From Spirochaeta sp. UBA5339 (GTDB taxonomy: Bacteria; Spirochaetota; Spirochaetia; DSM-2461), in the NCBI GenBank assembly GCA_002408085.1, contig DHQL01000021.1:68827-132826 (forward strand): a stretch of DNA of 64,000 nt, read 5' to 3'. Below are positions 50,795-59,400 of the stretch, one piece after another. The notes beneath the pieces are model-generated. The model was not told the DNA's origin. It searched no databases and saw only the letters and a program-made list of their open reading frames with translations. The position numbers and the translations under genes are program-made. Each line of letters starts with the position of its first letter. Position 1 is the stretch's first letter.

Positions 50795-52648
50795 TTGACA
50801 GATACGGCTATTACCGGTTATCAGATCTATCACGGATTTCTATCAGGGTATCTGAGTCTTTCCCGGAATCGGGACTATCTGAACAGAATCAATGTCTTTC
50901 CCGTTGCCGACGGGGATACGGGGAATAATATGGTCAGAACCCTCAAGACCATTGTCTCGGGGATGAGAAGCGGCCGGTCCGCCTCCAGGGTGATGAACAG
51001 GATTGCAGAGCTCTCCATTGTCGGGGCCCGTGGGAACTCGGGGATGATTCTTTCCCAGTTTTTCAACGGTCTTGCGGTGAGTATGGAGTCCCGGGACACT
51101 CTGAGCCCTCTACATTTCGGACAGGTTGTAAGAGACTCGGTCACATTTGCCTATGAGGCCCTGGATGATCCCCGGGAGGGAACCATTCTCTCTGTAATCA
51201 GGCAGTGGGCCGATACGGTCTACAGGGAGAGCAGAAGGCAGAACACCCTTCCGGGCATTCTCTCAGCCGCTTTGAAAGAGGCGCGGCGGGCACTTGAAAT
51301 GACCCCCCGGCAGCTGCAGATTCTCGAAGACAACAGTGTCCTGGATGCCGGAGCCTATGGATTTGTCAGTTTTCTGGAGGGAATCGATACCATCAAAGAG
51401 AGAGGTTTTACTCCTTTCAGCATCAGACGCAGCATTCATGACTACTCACCGGAGCCTGCCCTCCGTTTTGACAGTGCCGTTACCCATCAGGCCTCGGAGG
51501 TCAGCTTCCGCTACTGCACCGAGATCCTTATGGACGGGTGCAGAATCTCGGCCAGGGAGATCAAAAGAAGGCTCCGGGTGCGGGGAGACTCCCTGATTGT
51601 GGGTGAGGCGGGGAGCAAGGTCCGTGTTCATATTCACTGCGACAGACCCTGGGAGGTGGTGAAGATCCTCTCCTCCAAAGCCAGGATTCTTGAACAGAAG
51701 GCCGATGATATGGTGCTTCAGGAGGCCTGCTCCCGGAAGCCCCTCTCAAAGACGGCAATTCTGACCGATTCCATTGCCGATATCCCCCGGGAGCTTCTGG
51801 ACCGCTACCAGATCCATGTCCTGAATCTCAAGCTCAGCTGGGACAGTGAGGAGTATCTGGACCGTCTGACCATAACCCCGGAGCAGTTCTACCGGCTTCA
51901 GGATAAGAGAACCTCCTTTCCCGGCAGTTCCATCCCGGATATTCCGACAGTGGATGCCCTCTACAGATTCCTTCTGGACCGCTATGAAAATATTCTGGTT
52001 CTGCCGGTGGCCGCCTCCTTAAGCGGTACCTGGCAGCAGTTTAAAAACTGCGCCGTCCGGTACAACAGAGAAGGGGAGCGGATCAGGGTTGTCGATACGG
52101 CAGTAAACTCGGCGGCCCAGGGACTTCTTGTTCTGGAAACCGCAAAGGCCGCGGCCGGGGGGATGGATTTTGATCAGCTTACCGCCTTTGCCGAGAGCCT
52201 TAAGAAGAGGACAAAGATCTATGTCAGTGTGAGCACTCTGAAGTTTATGGTCAGAGGAGGAAGGATCAAACCCCTGACCGGCGCCCTTGCCTCTCTGCTT
52301 CATCTCAAACCCATTGTCTCCCTGGACAGCGAAGGAAGAGGAAAAGCCTTTGACAAGGCCTTTACATCAAAGGGCCTGGAGAAGAAGATCGCATCTCTGG
52401 TGGAAAACACCAGAGACGGGAAGGGTGTGGAGCGCTTTGCCGTGGTCCATGCGGCGTCTCCCTCAAGGGCCGAAAGGTTCAGCGCTCTTGTTTCGGGCAT
52501 ACTGGGAAAGAAGGCCGACTATACCACCTCAATCTCTCCCATTGTGGGAATGCACTCCGGGCGGGGTGCCGTTGCCATAGGTCTTATCGAGGCGGAGGAA
52601 GACGCGGGCCTTGGGTCGGGCGGCAGAGATTCGGGAGGCGGAAATTGA
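50795..52648 (+). CDS. DhaL-DegV fusion (FakA-FakB type fatty acid kinase)
   Basis: 617-residue cytoplasmic protein that joins two parts usually encoded separately. Residues 1-200 are a DhaL-type kinase domain: NVFPVADGDTGNNM (metal-binding Asp39 and Asp41), GARGNSGMILSQF, and DAGAYGFVSFLEG. A middle domain (about 225-310) resembles the FakA C-terminal part. From about 325 on it is a DegV fatty acid-binding domain: KTAILTDSIADIP, PVAASLSGTWQQF, FMVRGGRIKP and VGMHSGRGAVAIG. It should phosphorylate a bound fatty acid to acyl-phosphate. Translation starts at a TTG (50795), chosen because AGGAGGA lies 4 bases ahead and no ATG precedes the essential Asp motif. Confidence 0.88.
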   Translation: MTDTAITGYQIYHGFLSGYLSLSRNRDYLNRINVFPVADGDTGNNMVRTLKTIVSGMRSGRSASRVMNRIAELSIVGARGNSGMILSQFFNGLAVSMESRDTLSPLHFGQVVRDSVTFAYEALDDPREGTILSVIRQWADTVYRESRRQNTLPGILSAALKEARRALEMTPRQLQILEDNSVLDAGAYGFVSFLEGIDTIKERGFTPFSIRRSIHDYSPEPALRFDSAVTHQASEVSFRYCTEILMDGCRISAREIKRRLRVRGDSLIVGEAGSKVRVHIHCDRPWEVVKILSSKARILEQKADDMVLQEACSRKPLSKTAILTDSIADIPRELLDRYQIHVLNLKLSWDSEEYLDRLTITPEQFYRLQDKRTSFPGSSIPDIPTVDALYRFLLDRYENILVLPVAASLSGTWQQFKNCAVRYNREGERIRVVDTAVNSAAQGLLVLETAKAAAGGMDFDQLTAFAESLKKRTKIYVSVSTLKFMVRGGRIKPLTGALASLLHLKPIVSLDSEGRGKAFDKAFTSKGLEKKIASLVENTRDGKGVERFAVVHAASPSRAERFSALVSGILGKKADYTTSISPIVGMHSGRGAVAIGLIEAEEDAGLGSGGRDSGGGN

Positions 52649-52657
52649 AATCCTGAA

Positions 52658-53275
52658 TCAGTTCAGAAGGTTGAAACAGCCCTCGGTTCGGTCATATCCG
52701 TATACCTCTCCGGTCTCAATAATATAGTGCCATCCCATAATATCCAGGGTCCCCTCTTTAAAGCGCTCTGCAATATAGGGGTAGGTCAGAAGGTGTTTCA
52801 TCTGCTCAAGCACGTTGCTCTGCTCCGTCAGCCACTCCCTGGCCAGAGGATCATCTTCTGAAATCTGCTCCTCAACACTCTTTTTAACAGATGAGGCCAG
52901 TTCCATCCACTTTGTGGTGTGGGGAAGGCGTTCGTCGGGCTCCTTGTAGAGGGCCGCGCAGCCTCCGCAGTTGCTGTGACCGCAGACAATAATGTTCTCC
53001 ACATTGAGCTCCTGAAGGGCATACTCAATGGCCGAAGTTGTTGCCAGATACTCGTCGGCCATCCTGAAGGGAGGGACAATATTGGCAATATTCCTGACAA
53101 TAAAGAGCTCCCCGGGAAGGGTCTTTGTGATAAGGGAGGGGACAACCCTCGAGTCGGCACAGCCTATAAAAAGGGTATGGGGTTTCTGTTCCCGACCCAG
53201 ATCCTTGAAGAGGCCTCTGTTCTTTTCAAAGTCCTTCTTTTTAAAGTGAACGACACCTTTAAGCAGTTTATCCAT
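52658..53275 (-). CDS. Beta-class carbonic anhydrase
   Basis: 205-residue zinc enzyme that interconverts CO2 and bicarbonate. Zinc ligands Cys39, His100 and Cys103 and the Asp41/Arg43 pair are visible in IGCADSRVVPS and CGHSNCGGCAAL. The C-terminal WHYIIETGEVYGYD stretch is typical. It is convergent with the DhaL-DegV gene (9 bp apart) and divergent from the radical SAM gene. It probably supplies bicarbonate for carboxylations such as fatty acid synthesis. Single gene, no operon partner. Confidence 0.93.
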   Translation of the reverse strand: MDKLLKGVVHFKKKDFEKNRGLFKDLGREQKPHTLFIGCADSRVVPSLITKTLPGELFIVRNIANIVPPFRMADEYLATTSAIEYALQELNVENIIVCGHSNCGGCAALYKEPDERLPHTTKWMELASSVKKSVEEQISEDDPLAREWLTEQSNVLEQMKHLLTYPYIAERFKEGTLDIMGWHYIIETGEVYGYDRTEGCFNLLN

Positions 53276-53450
53276 AGGCGAATCATAATATATTACTCAA
53301 ACAAATGCACTATTTATTCTGACAAAATATTAAAATATGTCGAGAACAAGCCGGTGCCGGAGTATGGGACCTTCGGGAGCCGAGGCGGCAGGAAGGAGGG
53401 CGGGATAATCGGAAGGTGACAGGGAGGCCACGCTGCTGTAGGATAGAGTC

Positions 53451-54347
53451 ATGCCGGTTCCCTGGATTCCCGCAAAGACTATTCTCTCCTCCTGGAAGCC
53501 CCAGCCCCGCTGGTTCGGTACCGAGTACAATATGAACCTCTACCGGGGATGCTCTCACGGCTGTATCTACTGCGACAGCCGCAGCGAGTGTTACGGGGTG
53601 GACGATTTTGACCTGATCAGGCCCAAGGAGAGGGCCCTGGAGATCCTTGAGGATGAGCTTGGACGGCGCCGGAGAAAGGGGGTGGCTGCCATGGGTTCCA
53701 TGAGTGACCCCTACAACCCCCTGGAAGCCTCTCTTGAGCTGACCCGGGGGGCTCTGGAGCTGATCAACCGTGCCCGCTTCGGCGCGGCCGTTGCCACCAA
53801 AAGCAGTCTTGTTGCACGGGATGCCGATATTCTGGAAGAGATCTCCCGCCACTCCCCGGTGCTGGTCAAGGTAACCGTGACCACCGTGGATCCCGCTCTT
53901 GCGGCAAAAATCGAGCCCCGCGCGCCCTCCCCTGCAGAGCGTCTGGAGGCTGTCCGTGAGCTCCGCAGCAGGGGGATCTTTACGGGGATTCTGCTGATGC
54001 CCGTTCTTCCCTGGATCACCGATAGCGATGAGGGCGTCCGCTCTCTGGTCCGGGCCGCTTCCGGGGTAAACGCCTCCTTTATCTACGGTGCCTTCGGTGT
54101 CACCCTCAGGGACAGGCAGAGAGAGTGGTACTACAGCTCTCTGGACAGGGATTTCCCCGGGCTGTCCGACCGGTACAGAACCCTCTTCGGCGAGAGCTAT
54201 GGATGCGCCCGGCGGGACCGGGCCGCCGCCCTGGAAAGGGTCTTCCGCAGAGAGTGCGGGGACCGGAACATCCTCTGGAGGATGGAAGATATTATCACTG
54301 CCTACCGGAGTCCCTACAGAGGACCCGAGCAGATGGAGTTATTTTGA
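53451..54347 (+). CDS. Radical SAM protein of the SPL-like family
   Basis: 298-residue radical SAM protein. Cluster motif is NLYRGCSHGCIYCDSR (C-x3-C-x2-C), followed by GSMSDPYNPLE, the usual layout of the spore photoproduct lyase-like (COG1533) group found also in non-spore-formers. The barrel continues through LVKVTVTTVDPALA and GILLMPVLPWITD. The C-terminal Cys of true SPL is not obvious, so DNA repair is possible but not proven. The stop (TGA) overlaps the start of the DUF2161 gene (TTG-A), so the two are translationally coupled. Confidence 0.85.
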   Translation: MPVPWIPAKTILSSWKPQPRWFGTEYNMNLYRGCSHGCIYCDSRSECYGVDDFDLIRPKERALEILEDELGRRRRKGVAAMGSMSDPYNPLEASLELTRGALELINRARFGAAVATKSSLVARDADILEEISRHSPVLVKVTVTTVDPALAAKIEPRAPSPAERLEAVRELRSRGIFTGILLMPVLPWITDSDEGVRSLVRAASGVNASFIYGAFGVTLRDRQREWYYSSLDRDFPGLSDRYRTLFGESYGCARRDRAAALERVFRRECGDRNILWRMEDIITAYRSPYRGPEQMELF

Positions 54348-55072
54348 GCGTCACGAAGAAACCGGCAATCAAAAAGATAAAAGAGTCTGACCTATATGAT
54401 CCCCTGAAGGTCTATCTTGAGAACCAGGGCTACATCCTGGGGGCGGAAGTACAGGACTGCGATCTTGTGGCCTTGAAGGGGGATGAGATGGTCATTGTGG
54501 AGCTGAAGACCAGCGTCACCCTCTCACTGGTGATTCAGGCGGCCCGGCGGAAGGACATCTGCGACTCCGTATATATTGCCGTTCCCCTGGGACAGGGAAA
54601 GAAGAGCCTGCCCAATGGAAAGGGCCTGAAAAATCTGCTCCGGAAGCTTGAAGTGGGCCTGATTGTGGTCCGTTTTATGAAGACAAAGACCAGGGTAGAG
54701 GTTCTTCTCCATCCATCTCCCTATGAAAAGCGGTACAGGCGCAGAAAACAGGCAGCCATATTGAGAGAGATGGACGGGCGCTACGGAGAGTTCCACAAGG
54801 GGGGCATTACGACCAGGGAGGAGAGGATCACCGCCTACCGGCAGGAGTGCATCCGTCTGGCCAGTCTGCTGAAGAGGCGGGGTGAGACAAGTCCTGCCGA
54901 ATTGAAGAAGGAGAGCGCCCGCCCCGACAAGGTTCAGCCCATCCTTGCCAACAATCTCTACGGATGGTTTGACCGGGTTTCCAGGGGTGTCTACAGAGTC
55001 AACGATACGGGTCTTACGGCTCTGGAGCGCTACGAGAGGGATTTTCCCGAGCTGACAGATCTGTTTAAGTGA
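54344..55072 (+). CDS. DUF2161 nuclease-fold protein
   Basis: 242-residue protein of the DUF2161 (COG5482) family, with a PD-(D/E)XK-like core near the N-terminus: ESDLYDPLKVYLENQGY, DCDLVALKGDEMVIVELKTS, and a C-terminal winged-helix-like part (LKKESARPDKVQPILANN). The start is a TTG at 54344 that overlaps the TGA of the radical SAM gene; GGAG lies 5 bases ahead and the conserved domain begins right after. An ORF open further upstream overlaps the radical SAM gene and is not used. It may cleave or bind damaged DNA together with the radical SAM protein; this is inference from coupling. Confidence 0.82.
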   Translation: MSVTKKPAIKKIKESDLYDPLKVYLENQGYILGAEVQDCDLVALKGDEMVIVELKTSVTLSLVIQAARRKDICDSVYIAVPLGQGKKSLPNGKGLKNLLRKLEVGLIVVRFMKTKTRVEVLLHPSPYEKRYRRRKQAAILREMDGRYGEFHKGGITTREERITAYRQECIRLASLLKRRGETSPAELKKESARPDKVQPILANNLYGWFDRVSRGVYRVNDTGLTALERYERDFPELTDLFK

Positions 55073-55206
55073 TCCATGGAACTCCCGGAAAGCTCCGGAG
55101 GGGATTCATGGATTTTTAATTTGACAACTTCGGCTTCGGCCCGTATTATTTTTCAGCTTGCGTTCTGCTTCTTTAGATGCAGAACAGATGAATCAGGAGT
55201 GACAGA

Positions 55207-56436
55207 ATGAAAAAGGATATTACAGTTAAAGACGGTCTGCCGGGATTAGGCCCCAGACTGATGTGGAGGTTCGGAAGATTTGTTGCCCGCTGTCTCTACA
55301 ACAGGAAGATGAACCTTGTCTTTGAAAACTGGAATATCCTTAAAGATATTCCCGCTCCCTATCTGATTGTGGCAAACCATGTGACCAACTTTGATCCCGT
55401 CCTGGTCTCCGCCAACCATGATACCCTGATTCACTGGGTGGCCAACGATGCCGTATTCCGGCATCCTGTCTTAAGATGGGTGTTCCGCAGGGTCCAGGTT
55501 ATTCCCAAGACCAAGGGGATGTCCGACCTGGATACGGTGAGGATCATGCACAAGAAGGTGAGGGAAGGGGGAATCGTCGCCGTCTATCCCGAAGGCCATA
55601 CCTGCTGGGATGGAGAGAGCCTGCCCCTGGTTCCGGCAACGGCCAAGCTGCTGAAGCTTTTAAAGGTGCCCGTTATCGGAGTTGTAACCAAGGGAGGGTA
55701 TATCTCCCAGCCCCGCTGGGCCTGGACAAAGGACCTCCGTAGAGGGCGGATCGTTCTCGAGGCCAAACTCCTCTTTACGGTCGAAGAGGTCAAAGAGAAG
55801 TCGGTGGAAGAGCTGGACAGGGGCCTTGAAGAGGGACTCTATAACGATGATTTTGAGTATATCAAAGAGAACCCCGTTGTTCTGGAGAGCGAAAAACGCG
55901 CCGAGACCCTGGAGCTCTTTACCTATATATGTCCCGAATGCCGTACTCTGGATGCATTGATGTCCTCAGGAAATAACGTGACATGTCAGCACTGTGGCTG
56001 GAGTTTTTCCATAGATAAGTACGGTGCATTTCCTCAGACCAGGGACTTTCCCTTCCCCGGCGGCCTTAAGGAGTGGAACAAGTGGCAGAGTGAGGTTACT
56101 TCTCAGATGGTAAAGGGCTATCTTGCTCTTCCAAGTCCCCAGGACCCCCTGCTCCATAACAAAGACCTGACCCTGCTGACGGGAAAAGGGCTTGTTCCCC
56201 TTAGAAAGCTCTGTTCCGGAGACCTGAAACTCTGGCAGGACAGACTGGAATTCCTGACCGGAAAGGGCGAAACAATGGTCTTCCCTCTGGCGGAAATGGA
56301 AGCACCGAGTATCTTCAAGCAGCAGAAGTTCGAGTTCTATTATGAAAAAGTTCTCTACCGTTTTCACTATCCCACGCCACGGGACTCAGCATATAAATGG
56401 TTTGAATTTATTAGTCAAATGATTGCATTGAAATAA
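55207..56436 (+). CDS. PlsC-type acyltransferase with zinc-ribbon extension
   Basis: 409-residue protein. The first 230 residues are a 1-acylglycerol-3-phosphate acyltransferase domain with the HX4D motif (His58, Asp63 in NHVTNFD) and VYPEGHTCWDG as the glycine/Glu motif. A zinc ribbon follows with four Cys (242, 245, 260, 263: YICPECRTLD and VTCQHCGW), then a C-terminal domain of about 140 residues that I do not recognise (LTGKGLVPLRKL; PLAEMEAPSI). Normal PlsC is about 240 residues, so the last 170 are an addition. GAATCAGGAGTGACAGA before the ATG gives a good ribosome site. It probably makes phosphatidic acid. Confidence 0.87.
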   Translation: MKKDITVKDGLPGLGPRLMWRFGRFVARCLYNRKMNLVFENWNILKDIPAPYLIVANHVTNFDPVLVSANHDTLIHWVANDAVFRHPVLRWVFRRVQVIPKTKGMSDLDTVRIMHKKVREGGIVAVYPEGHTCWDGESLPLVPATAKLLKLLKVPVIGVVTKGGYISQPRWAWTKDLRRGRIVLEAKLLFTVEEVKEKSVEELDRGLEEGLYNDDFEYIKENPVVLESEKRAETLELFTYICPECRTLDALMSSGNNVTCQHCGWSFSIDKYGAFPQTRDFPFPGGLKEWNKWQSEVTSQMVKGYLALPSPQDPLLHNKDLTLLTGKGLVPLRKLCSGDLKLWQDRLEFLTGKGETMVFPLAEMEAPSIFKQQKFEFYYEKVLYRFHYPTPRDSAYKWFEFISQMIALK

Positions 56437-56585
56437 GTTATAAAGAGGCCTGGCCCCCTGAAGACCCATCTTCTGAAGGCATCGTCAAACATAAATCATT
56501 AATTATCAATAAATTTCTCCATAATTATATTGACTTTGGAATATATTAAAAATACTATATACATATCCTGATTAGAGAGGTATGT

Positions 56586-58601
56586 ATGAAAAAGTTACTG
56601 ATTATAGGCGGCGTTGCCGCAGGTGCCACAGCGGCAGCAAAAGCAAGAAGGCTTGATTCGGATGTTGAAATTACAGTTCTGGAAGCGGGACCCGATGTCT
56701 CCTTCGCCAACTGCGGACTTCCCTACTATGTGGGGGGAGATATCAAGAGCAGAAGCAAGCTGATCCTTCAGAGCCCCGAGAGTTTTAAAGACCAGTACAA
56801 TGTAGATGTTAAAACCATGACCGAGGCACTTCGGATCGACAGTGCCGGAAAAACTGTATTTACAAAAAATCATGAAACCGGTGAGGAGAAGGCCTATGAG
56901 TATGACCGCCTGATCCTGGCCCAGGGGGGGAAGCCCTTTATTCCCGGCCTCGACGGTGCGGACAGGGATCATGTATTCTCCCTCTGGACCCTTGAGGATA
57001 TGGACCGGATCGACGCCTTTATCAAAGAGAAGCAGCCTGCCTCGGCGGTAGTTGTGGGCGGCGGTTTTATCGGTCTTGAGATGGTGGAAGCCCTGCGCAA
57101 ACGGGGACTGAAGGTCTCTGTTGTGGAACTTGCCCCCCATGTTATGTCACAGATGGAAGCGGAAACAGCCGGATTCCTGCAGAAGGAGATGGCCGCCTGG
57201 AGAATCGGTGTTCATACAGGACGTTCCGTTACCGCCATATCAGATTCTTCGGTTACTCTGGACGACGGCAGCAGTGTTGATGCCGAGATGGTCCTTCTCT
57301 CTGTGGGAGTTAAACCGACTCTGAAACTGGCCCGGGATGCAGGTCTTGCCGTCGGCCCCTCCGGCGGTCTTGAAGTGAACGAATTCCTCCAGACTTCCGA
57401 TAAAGACATCTACGCCGCCGGTGATATGGCGGAGATTGTCAACTCCGTCTCCGGTGCAAAGGTGAGAATCCCCCTGGCGGGACCCGCCAACAGACAGGGC
57501 CGGATTGCCGCAGCCAATGCTCTGGCTGAAGATGATTCTGCAAGAAAGGCCTACAAGGGCGCTCAGGGAACTTCCATTGTAAGAGTATTTGATGCGGTTG
57601 CCGGAAGCACCGGCTTAAGTCTGAAGCAGGCAAAAGCTGCAGGTATCAATGCCCAGTCCATCATTGTGAGGAAGGAGAACCATACCTCCTACTACCCCGG
57701 TGCCTCACTTGTGGCGGTTCAGCTGATCTACAATGCAGACAACTCTCAGATTCTGGGTGCCCAGGTCTACGGTGAGGACGGAGTGGACAAGAGGATCGAT
57801 GTTCTTTCCACAGCCGTCAGCGCCGGTATGAGTGTTGAGGATCTAGGCGAACTGGATCTGGCTTACGCACCTCCCTTCGGTTCCGCAAACGACCCCGTCA
57901 ATATGGCAGGATTTGCTGCAGAGAACAGAATGAGCGGCTACAGCCCCGCCATCCTTCCCGCCGAGGTGGAGTCCTTTGTAGAGGATAAGAAACTGGCCCT
58001 AATCGATATCCGTGACTACTTCAGCTTTCAGAAGGGACATATTCAGGGCTCTGTCAATCTGGCTCCCGAAAAGGTGCTGGACGAGCTGGCTCAGGTCCCC
58101 AGAGATACAACTGTTCTGATTGTGGACGACAACGGAAAGACTGCCCACCGTCTTGTGCGTCAGCTTCTGCTGGCTGGATATGAGAACAGTCTCTATGTTT
58201 CCGGCGGATACCCGGGATTCGAATATCTGGGACGCGCCGGCGGACTCAGCTTCCTTCAGCTGCCTCTGACAACACCCGATGAGAAGAGCCTGGAGAACCT
58301 TGAGGCCGAAGCTGACGCAGATGAGGCTGCCGATTCAGCAGCAGTTGCCGATGACGGTGGACACCTTATCGTTGATGTCCGGACTCCCGAAGAGTACGCC
58401 ATGGGCGCTCACCCCGAGGCGGTCAATATCCCCCTGGATGAGCTTCCCGGCAGACTCGGCGAACTGGGTGCCAATGAGAGAGAGATCACAGTCTACTGTG
58501 CCTCGGGTGCCAGAAGCGCCTATGCCGCAAGAATCATGGAGCAGCAGGGCTTCAGCAATGTCCGCAATGGCGGAGGGCTGATGCAGATGATGGCAGGCTG
58601 A
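56586..58601 (+). CDS. CoA-disulfide reductase with two rhodanese domains
   Basis: 671-residue flavoprotein of the CoA-disulfide/polysulfide reductase (Cdr/Npsr) group. The pyridine nucleotide-disulfide oxidoreductase part (1-445) has LLIIGGVAAGATAAAKARR, the redox Cys43 in FANCGLPYY, a second dinucleotide fold (VVVGGGFIGLEM) and IYAAGDMAEI. Two rhodanese-like domains follow: one at about 460-555 in which the expected Cys loop reads VDDNGKTA (no Cys), and one at about 585-670 with an intact VYCASGARS (Cys638). Related enzymes reduce CoA disulfide, CoA persulfide or polysulfide with NAD(P)H. It has its own promoter region and ends at a strong terminator. Confidence 0.92.
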   Translation: MKKLLIIGGVAAGATAAAKARRLDSDVEITVLEAGPDVSFANCGLPYYVGGDIKSRSKLILQSPESFKDQYNVDVKTMTEALRIDSAGKTVFTKNHETGEEKAYEYDRLILAQGGKPFIPGLDGADRDHVFSLWTLEDMDRIDAFIKEKQPASAVVVGGGFIGLEMVEALRKRGLKVSVVELAPHVMSQMEAETAGFLQKEMAAWRIGVHTGRSVTAISDSSVTLDDGSSVDAEMVLLSVGVKPTLKLARDAGLAVGPSGGLEVNEFLQTSDKDIYAAGDMAEIVNSVSGAKVRIPLAGPANRQGRIAAANALAEDDSARKAYKGAQGTSIVRVFDAVAGSTGLSLKQAKAAGINAQSIIVRKENHTSYYPGASLVAVQLIYNADNSQILGAQVYGEDGVDKRIDVLSTAVSAGMSVEDLGELDLAYAPPFGSANDPVNMAGFAAENRMSGYSPAILPAEVESFVEDKKLALIDIRDYFSFQKGHIQGSVNLAPEKVLDELAQVPRDTTVLIVDDNGKTAHRLVRQLLLAGYENSLYVSGGYPGFEYLGRAGGLSFLQLPLTTPDEKSLENLEAEADADEAADSAAVADDGGHLIVDVRTPEEYAMGAHPEAVNIPLDELPGRLGELGANEREITVYCASGARSAYAARIMEQQGFSNVRNGGGLMQMMAG

Positions 58602-58620
58602 TGGTCTCATCGTTTTTCCT

Positions 58621-58650
58621 TCCCCGGGGGTGCTCCCGGGGATTTTTTTT
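58621..58650 (+). terminator. Rho-independent terminator after the CoA-disulfide reductase gene
   Basis: 8-bp stem TCCCCGGG / CCCGGGGA (58621-58628, 58635-58642), 6-base loop and a run of eight Ts. Confidence 0.93.
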
Positions 58651-58667
58651 GTGCAGGCGTCCGGAAC

Positions 58668-59165
58668 TTATCTGTAGGAGTCGAGAATTTCTTTGATCTT
58701 TGAGACCCTGACTCCCTGGTACACGTCATTATCCACCATAATAACCGGTGCTTTACGGCATGATTCGCAGCAGGTGCCGGCCAGAAGGGTGAATTTTCTG
58801 TCTTCTGTTGTTTCACCGACCCTGATTTCCAGCTCTCTTCCGATCCTGTCAAGGACCTCATTCGCCCCCTGAGAGAAGCAGTCGGGACCGAGACAGACTG
58901 TTATCAGATGATCCCCCCTGGGTGTGAGTGAGAAGAATGGATAACCGGCTATGACAGAGTATATCTTTTCAATAGGCAGGCTCATCCGGCAGCTGATGTA
59001 GCTTACTATCATAGGAGGAAGATGGCCCAGAAGCTTTTGAACCTCCTGAAGCACCGTCATAAGAGGGTCATCCGGATGGCTGTCCCTGCTGATTATCTCA
59101 TCAATCTGAGGGTAGTAGGAACTGAAATCGTAATTCTTCGCATCCTTTAGCTGTGTTTCACTCAT
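58668..59165 (-). CDS. NuoE/HydC-like [2Fe-2S] thioredoxin-fold protein
   Basis: 165-residue protein like the 24-kDa subunit of complex I and the gamma subunit of electron-bifurcating hydrogenases. The four cluster ligands are visible as C-x4-C (VCLGPDC) and C-x3-C (GTCCESC); the second site has an extra adjacent Cys. The N-terminal helical part (LMTVLQEVQKLLGHLPP) is also typical. No nuoF, hydrogenase or formate dehydrogenase gene is next to it, so its partner is elsewhere, or it acts alone as a ferredoxin-type carrier. A -10 box and palindrome lie upstream. Confidence 0.85.
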   Translation of the reverse strand: MSETQLKDAKNYDFSSYYPQIDEIISRDSHPDDPLMTVLQEVQKLLGHLPPMIVSYISCRMSLPIEKIYSVIAGYPFFSLTPRGDHLITVCLGPDCFSQGANEVLDRIGRELEIRVGETTEDRKFTLLAGTCCESCRKAPVIMVDNDVYQGVRVSKIKEILDSYR

Positions 59166-59242
59166 AGTCTTGCTCCCGTGGTGCCGATAACGCGGCCGTC
59201 AGGTATACAAGGGAGAGGAGATCTCCCAGCTCTGTATTCAAA

Positions 59243-59264
59243 ATGAATGGGCGTTCATATTATA
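59243..59264 (-). promoter_or_regulatory. Promoter and palindromic site upstream of the NuoE-like gene
   Basis: On the minus strand TATAAT (59264-59259) is followed immediately by an imperfect palindrome, ATGAACGCCCATTCAT (59258-59243), covering the expected transcription start 80-95 bp before the gene. The layout TGAAYG-N2-CRTTCA resembles sites bound by TetR-family fatty acid regulators. No clear -35 box is seen. Confidence 0.5.
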
Positions 59265-59400
59265 GAACAGATTTGCAGATAATGCGACTATTAATTGATA
59301 AAAAAATACTGATTATACGAAAAGGTACAAAAAAGGGGATTTTTGGGGTTAAAACCGGGTTCAGGCAGGAGCCGGGAAGGTGTGTGCAGGGAAAAGCCCG

